DNA of 10,022 nucleotides, from positions 1 through 10,022 of the forward strand of contig JAJYPG010000021.1 of the NCBI GenBank assembly GCA_021795535.1, read 5' to 3'. Positions 6,178-10,022 of the stretch are shown in pieces; the stretch's first letter is position 1; each line of letters opens with the position of its first letter. The notes under the pieces are model-generated. The model was not told the origin of the DNA, ran no database searches, and saw nothing but the letters and a program-made list of their open reading frames with translations. A program made the translations under genes and the position numbers. The DNA is from Planctomycetota bacterium. GTDB lineage: Bacteria > Planctomycetota > Phycisphaerae > WQYP01.

Positions 6178-8079
6178 ATGTCGTACTCCACAGCGAATTC
6201 CTCCCATATTTTTCAGACAGTCCGTCAGGCCGCGCGCATTGAAGAGATCATCGGCGAACATATTTCGCTTCGTCCGGCGGGACGGGAACTTGTGGGCCTT
6301 TGTCCGTTTCATGAAGATCGTCGCCCATCCATGTATGTGAATCCAAACAAACAGATTTTCTACTGTTTTGTATGCAATGCCGGTGGCGATGTTTTTAAGT
6401 TTGTTCAGAACTACCACAAGATGTCACCCGGCGAGGCCCTGCGGTTTTTAGCCCAGCGATATGGCGTGAAGCTGCCGGAGTTTCGCCCGAACGATCCGGT
6501 CGCCCGGCAGAAAGCCTCCGCACGCGAGAAAATGCTTGCCGCCACGGCATGGGCCGCGGAGTGGTTCCGTGCCAACCTGGAGAAGCCGGCGGGAAAGCAT
6601 GGACTGGATTATATTTTGGATCGCGGCTTGAACGAGGAAACAATCAAGGCCTTTGGTCTGGGGGTTGCCGCGGAAAACTGGACCGCGTTGGCTCAGGCAG
6701 CCGGACGGGCGGGGGTGCCGGAGGAAAGCCTGTTGGGAGCGGGATTGATCAAACGCCGGGCGGACGGCAGCCCATTTGATGTTTTCCGAAACCGAGTTAT
6801 TTTTCCCATTCTTGACCAGACCGACCGGGTAATCGCGTTTGGCGGCAGAATTCTGCCGCCACTGGAAAGCCCAACCGTTGCGGAACACTCTACAGCGAAA
6901 CCCGCGGATACCAATGAAGGGCCAAAATATCTCAATTCACCGGAAACAACGCTTTTCAACAAGCGTGAAACGCTGTATGGCCTGAACCAGGCGCGACAGG
7001 CGATCATCCGTGAAAAGACCGTGGTGGTGGTGGAGGGCTACATGGATGTAATAGCATGCCATCAGGTTGGCGTGAACCATGTGGTGGCCACACTGGGGAC
7101 GGCACTAACAGATAACCATATCAACATCATAAGACGTTTTGCCGAACGGGTCATACTGCTTTTTGACAGCGATGACGCCGGTCGCCGCGCCGCGGACCGC
7201 GCCATTGAAATGATTCTGAAATATCCGCTGGATGTCCGCATCACTCACGTTCCTGACGGCAAAGACCCCTTCGACTTTTGCATGACCCATGGCCCGGAAC
7301 CTTTCAAGCTGTTGCTTTCCCGGGCAACGGATATTCTTGATTACAAATGGGACCAGCTTTCCGGTGCCATGGATGCCTCGCCATCCCTGGCACAGAAACA
7401 GCAGGCTTCCATAACCATGTTGCGCCTTGCATCCGCCGGACTGACCGATCCCGGAACGGACCCCGTGCGACGCGGATTGCTGGAAAAACACCTGGCGGAC
7501 AAAATCGGCATGACCCCGCAGCAGGTGCATAAAACTGTGTGGCAAATGGCACAAAGGCACGAATCATCCGGAACCGTCGCCGCAGGTGATGGCGGTTCCG
7601 GTCAGCCGCTGGATCGCTCTGACGGCCATTTTGTCGCTGAACAGTGGATCATCGGTTCACTGCTGAATCAGCCGGCGATTTGGCGGCGATGTGGGGCGGA
7701 TTTTGATCTCAACTTGTTTTCGCCTGACGGGCTGGCACCCCTGGCGGAACGTTTGATGGAATATCTGGAAGGCGCGGCGGATATGGAATCATGCTCGCTG
7801 GCTGATTTTCTTGGCCTGCTGGAAGATCCGGTGCAGGTGAATCAGGCGGTGCAGGCGCAAAAAGTATGTGAAGGTTCAACTGATTTTCTGAAAAATGTGG
7901 TTGATTGCCAGGCCCTTTTGCGGTTTGGTCGACAGGGCGTGGCGCAAAATGGGCCGTCTGGTGAACCGGCAACGGCGACGGAAAACCAGGACCCCGCAAG
8001 TCGTTTTGCGAATCGTCAAAAAGCTGTGCAAGATGGTCTCACGCGACGGCAACTTGGCCCGCGTCCGCCGGGACGATAG
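6178..8079 (+). CDS. dnaG: DNA primase DnaG
   Basis: Makes the RNA primers for replication, recruited to the fork by the replicative helicase. From the ATG at 6178 it is 633 residues. Domains in order: a CHC2 zinc-binding domain with C42, H45, C63 and C66 (CPFH...CFVC); the RNA-polymerase core with YLNSPETTLFNKRETLYGL (251-269); the Toprim fold with EGYMD (E286) and the acidic DSDDAG (330-335, D330/D332); and GKDPFDF (361-367). A divergent C-terminal helicase-interaction region follows (about 484-633). The ATG at 6178 puts the zinc domain at the usual distance from the N-terminus. An in-frame ATG at 6115 would add 21 residues without family likeness. Neither has a clear ribosome site. An extra segment of about 20 residues (228-248) splits the FGGRI and PKYLNSP motifs. 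The gene is not functionally linked to the oxidase operon upstream. Confidence 0.95.
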   Translation: MSYSTANSSHIFQTVRQAARIEEIIGEHISLRPAGRELVGLCPFHEDRRPSMYVNPNKQIFYCFVCNAGGDVFKFVQNYHKMSPGEALRFLAQRYGVKLPEFRPNDPVARQKASAREKMLAATAWAAEWFRANLEKPAGKHGLDYILDRGLNEETIKAFGLGVAAENWTALAQAAGRAGVPEESLLGAGLIKRRADGSPFDVFRNRVIFPILDQTDRVIAFGGRILPPLESPTVAEHSTAKPADTNEGPKYLNSPETTLFNKRETLYGLNQARQAIIREKTVVVVEGYMDVIACHQVGVNHVVATLGTALTDNHINIIRRFAERVILLFDSDDAGRRAADRAIEMILKYPLDVRITHVPDGKDPFDFCMTHGPEPFKLLLSRATDILDYKWDQLSGAMDASPSLAQKQQASITMLRLASAGLTDPGTDPVRRGLLEKHLADKIGMTPQQVHKTVWQMAQRHESSGTVAAGDGGSGQPLDRSDGHFVAEQWIIGSLLNQPAIWRRCGADFDLNLFSPDGLAPLAERLMEYLEGAADMESCSLADFLGLLEDPVQVNQAVQAQKVCEGSTDFLKNVVDCQALLRFGRQGVAQNGPSGEPATATENQDPASRFANRQKAVQDGLTRRQLGPRPPGR

Positions 8080-8100
8080 ATGCTGCCAAGGTACAACCGA

Positions 8101-9105
8101 TTACGGCAAAAACAGGTATTCCATTTTGGGCCGTAACATTTCAAGCAGGGTTCCCGGAGAGACGCGGGAAATGGGAGAGTGGACACTGGTTTTCACCTTA
8201 ATTAAATCCAGCAGCGACCCGGAGGTTTTTAGTTCCACCACTGTGGGGTTGTAAATACCCGCCAGTTTGGCCGCCGCATGATAGGCCGCGTCAGGATAGC
8301 CTATGGCGTCAATCAAGCCTTTTTTCAGAGCGTCTTGGGCGGCCCATATCTTGCCATTGGCGACTTGTGCCACAGGCACCGTTAAATGTTTGCCGCGGCC
8401 CGTGGCCACAATCTGTGCAAAGCGGGCGTGATCCACATCCAGCAAATGAATCAAATAGGTTTTTACCGCGGGGGTATAATCGGAAAAAGGCGAGCCGGCC
8501 TCTTTCCATGTGGCAGGTTTGCTGGTGAGGAATTCAGGTTTCACGCCGATCTTTTTCATCAGTCCAGTAAGCTGAAAACCGGGCATCATTACCCCTATGC
8601 TGCCGACCAGGCTGGTTGGTTCGGCATAAATTTTTTCCGCCGCCATGGAAAGGTAATAAGCCCCGCTGGCCCCCAGCGATCCAATGCTGGCGACAACCGG
8701 ACGGTTGTCGTCGCGAAGCTTCATAAGTTCGTGATAACATTCATCGGCATCCGTTACGCCACCACCGGGCGAATCCACACGCAGCACCACCGCCCGAATG
8801 ACGGAATGGTTACGAATGTAGTGCACATCCGCGCGTACCTGGGCCACCGTGGCACCGCTTATCAGACCGGTGATATGAATAACCGCAATCTGATCGGAAC
8901 TGCCGGGGCGAATGATTTTTGCATGAATGCCCGTGGAACCAAGAATGGACCGGGAAAGGGAAGTCATTCCGCCCAACATAAGCGCCAGGATGACATTCAA
9001 CGCCAGCGAACCAAACAACAGCAGCAGAACAACACCGCGGAAAAATCGTCGTCCGAAGGACGGCTGCTGCAACACAACCACCGGTGGTGTGGGGGAATCG
9101 GCCAT
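8101..9105 (-). CDS. sppA: Signal peptide peptidase SppA, S49 family
   Basis: Membrane-anchored serine protease that degrades signal peptides left in the membrane after secretion, and probably other membrane debris. 334 residues: a short proline-containing cytosolic N-terminus, one membrane helix (about 24-45), then the S49 domain with VDSPGG (110-115), the nucleophile S147 in GSLGASGAYY, the VGSIGVM strand (167-173) and the general base K201 in TWKEAGSPF. This Ser/Lys dyad layout and the length match the short single-domain SppA form of Bacillus rather than the double-length E. coli enzyme. A strong ribosome site (AAAGGAG, plus-strand 9113-9119) lies seven bases before the ATG, which fixes the start. 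The gene converges on dnaG with only 21 bases between stops. It follows the isomerase gene on the same strand after 111 bases, so it may be co-transcribed or have its own promoter. Confidence 0.94.
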   Translation of the reverse strand: MADSPTPPVVVLQQPSFGRRFFRGVVLLLLFGSLALNVILALMLGGMTSLSRSILGSTGIHAKIIRPGSSDQIAVIHITGLISGATVAQVRADVHYIRNHSVIRAVVLRVDSPGGGVTDADECYHELMKLRDDNRPVVASIGSLGASGAYYLSMAAEKIYAEPTSLVGSIGVMMPGFQLTGLMKKIGVKPEFLTSKPATWKEAGSPFSDYTPAVKTYLIHLLDVDHARFAQIVATGRGKHLTVPVAQVANGKIWAAQDALKKGLIDAIGYPDAAYHAAAKLAGIYNPTVVELKTSGSLLDLIKVKTSVHSPISRVSPGTLLEMLRPKMEYLFLP

Positions 9106-9216
9106 GGGGTAACTCCTTTATATGTTGCAATGCCCAGATGGCACCACATTCTTCTTATTCTATTACCATGCACAGGGATGCACTCTTTGCAAGCGTCGGC
9201 ATTGTTTCTGTGGTTC
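9106..9216 (-). other. Gap between the isomerase-like gene and sppA
   Basis: 111 bases. Apart from the sppA ribosome site I see only a direct ATGCAC repeat (plus strand, from about 9169 and 9180) and a T-rich plus-strand stretch. No convincing promoter pair or terminator hairpin is visible, so whether sppA is transcribed together with the gene upstream of it is open. Confidence 0.4.
9113..9119 (-). promoter_or_regulatory. Strong ribosome binding site of sppA
   Basis: Read on the minus strand, AAAGGAG sits seven bases before the sppA ATG. It is the closest match to the Shine-Dalgarno consensus in the window and settles the start codon. Confidence 0.75.
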
Positions 9217-10014
9217 TTATTGAACCATGTGCATCTGCCGCAGATTTTCCAGGCTTTCGGCAATTTGTGCAAATGGGTCCAGGCCATAGCAGTCGTCCTG
9301 CTCCACAATCAGCCAGTCCAAGCCGGAAGTCTCCGCCTCGCGAGCAATTTCCGACCAGTTAAGCACTCCGGCACCAACCGGTGCAAAACGCTTCGCCACA
9401 TGATTGGTCATATCCTTGCAATGCAGCAGCGCTACACGCGTGCCAAGGCGACCCATCAGTTCCGCGGGATTCACATCCGCAAAAAATGCCCAATAGGTGT
9501 CAAGTTCAAATTTAACCGTTGTGGCGTGCGTCCCGCTTAATAGAATATTCAGGCCATTGGTTGTGGCAGTGTCATTGGCATGAGAATCCGGAATGGCCAC
9601 GGGCGCAAACTCAAAATCATGATGATGATATGCCAGCACAAAGCCTTGCGATTGCAATATCCGGCCAATATGGGTGAGACTATGGGCTATATTAAGCCAA
9701 CCGTGATAAGTGAGCCTTCTTTCCGGTGGCAGCCAGGGGCAGACAATTGTTTTTATACCCGCGGCGGCATAGTAATCCATAACAGCGGGAAGCTGATTTT
9801 CCAAAGCTTCAAGCGGCACATGCACGGAAAGCCAGGTCAGGCCAATGTCGGCACCCAGTTGCCTGAGTTGCTTGGCCGGAATTTCTCCCCGCATATCCGT
9901 AAGCTCCGCTCCGCGATAGCCCAATCCCGCCACGCGCCAGCAGACGCCGGAAAAGTCTTTGGCGAGTTCATTGCGCAGAGTGTAAAGCTGAACCGCGGGT
10001 TTGGAACACGCCAT
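9217..10014 (-). CDS. Sugar phosphate isomerase/epimerase-like TIM-barrel protein
   Basis: Xylose-isomerase-like TIM barrel (AP endonuclease 2 superfamily). 265 residues with the family's usual landmarks: VQLYTLR near the N-terminus (8-14), YHHHDFEF (129-136), FELDTYW (169-175), LLHCKDM (196-202) and VEQD (237-240). The acidic and histidine residues in these motifs are candidate ligands for a divalent metal. Such proteins act on sugars, inositol derivatives or similar polyols in the cytosol, or as deglycosylation partners of oxidoreductases; the substrate cannot be read from the sequence. No signal peptide is seen. The ATG at 10014 is only eight bases from the window end and the frame stays open beyond it, so no ribosome site can be checked and the true start may be upstream. 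A short extra segment at about 140-153 follows the YHHHDFEF motif. sppA lies downstream on the same strand. Confidence 0.85.
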   Translation of the reverse strand: MACSKPAVQLYTLRNELAKDFSGVCWRVAGLGYRGAELTDMRGEIPAKQLRQLGADIGLTWLSVHVPLEALENQLPAVMDYYAAAGIKTIVCPWLPPERRLTYHGWLNIAHSLTHIGRILQSQGFVLAYHHHDFEFAPVAIPDSHANDTATTNGLNILLSGTHATTVKFELDTYWAFFADVNPAELMGRLGTRVALLHCKDMTNHVAKRFAPVGAGVLNWSEIAREAETSGLDWLIVEQDDCYGLDPFAQIAESLENLRQMHMVQ

Positions 10015-10022
10015 GACAAAAC

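Noticed and set aside
7895..8254. Possible frameshift extending the dnaG C-terminus into another plus frame, giving a basic tail
   Set aside because: The C-terminal region of primase is naturally divergent, the native frame ends normally at 8079, and the alternative frame shows no recognisable primase motif and runs into the convergent sppA.
8386..9540. 384-codon open frame on the plus strand opposite sppA and the isomerase-like gene
   Set aside because: It is antisense to two strongly supported genes, has no recognisable domains and unusual composition (many Gln, Asn, His), and no ribosome site was found; it is a shadow of the minus-strand genes.

Overview
The window is bacterial, densely coded and of moderate G+C, with eight protein genes. 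Five plus-strand genes at the left (26-5985) form the core of an aerobic terminal oxidase operon: a SCO-type copper chaperone, then cytochrome c oxidase subunits II, I, III and IV of the caa3 type. A plus-strand gene for the replication primase DnaG follows (6178-8079). It converges on two minus-strand genes: an SppA-type S49 signal peptide peptidase (8101-9105) and a sugar phosphate isomerase/epimerase-like TIM-barrel protein (9217-10014, near or at the window edge). I recognise no tRNA, rRNA, CRISPR array, insertion sequence or phage gene.

The outstanding gene is subunit II (898-2751). After a normal two-helix anchor and a complete CuA site it carries three consecutive cytochrome c domains, each with CxxCH and a distal Met-Pro, joined by Pro/Ala-rich linkers. 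Classical caa3 enzymes have one such domain. Domains 2 and 3 are about two-thirds identical by eye and share a 23-base identical stretch, so they look like a recent internal duplication. Subunit I has the Tyr-Ser motif of A2-type heme-copper oxidases in place of the A1 glutamate. The protein set therefore suggests a tetraheme oxidase module (CuA plus three c hemes, then heme a and heme a3-CuB) that could take electrons directly from an upstream complex. In several phyla the order sco-coxB-coxA-coxC-coxD lies directly downstream of alternative complex III genes. The left edge of this window would be the place to look for them.

Translation signals suggest tight coupling. The sco stop and coxB start overlap as TTGA. 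coxA and coxD have GGGAG or GGAG ribosome sites. Two leaders stand out: a short hairpin followed by five T between coxB and coxA, and a 132-base gap with a longer imperfect stem-loop before coxC.

Taxonomy is inference from protein character only. The primase, the SCO subfamily with a C-terminal membrane helix and the mix of neighbours fit Planctomycetota (perhaps a Phycisphaerae-like lineage) or a related group. I hold this with low to moderate confidence.
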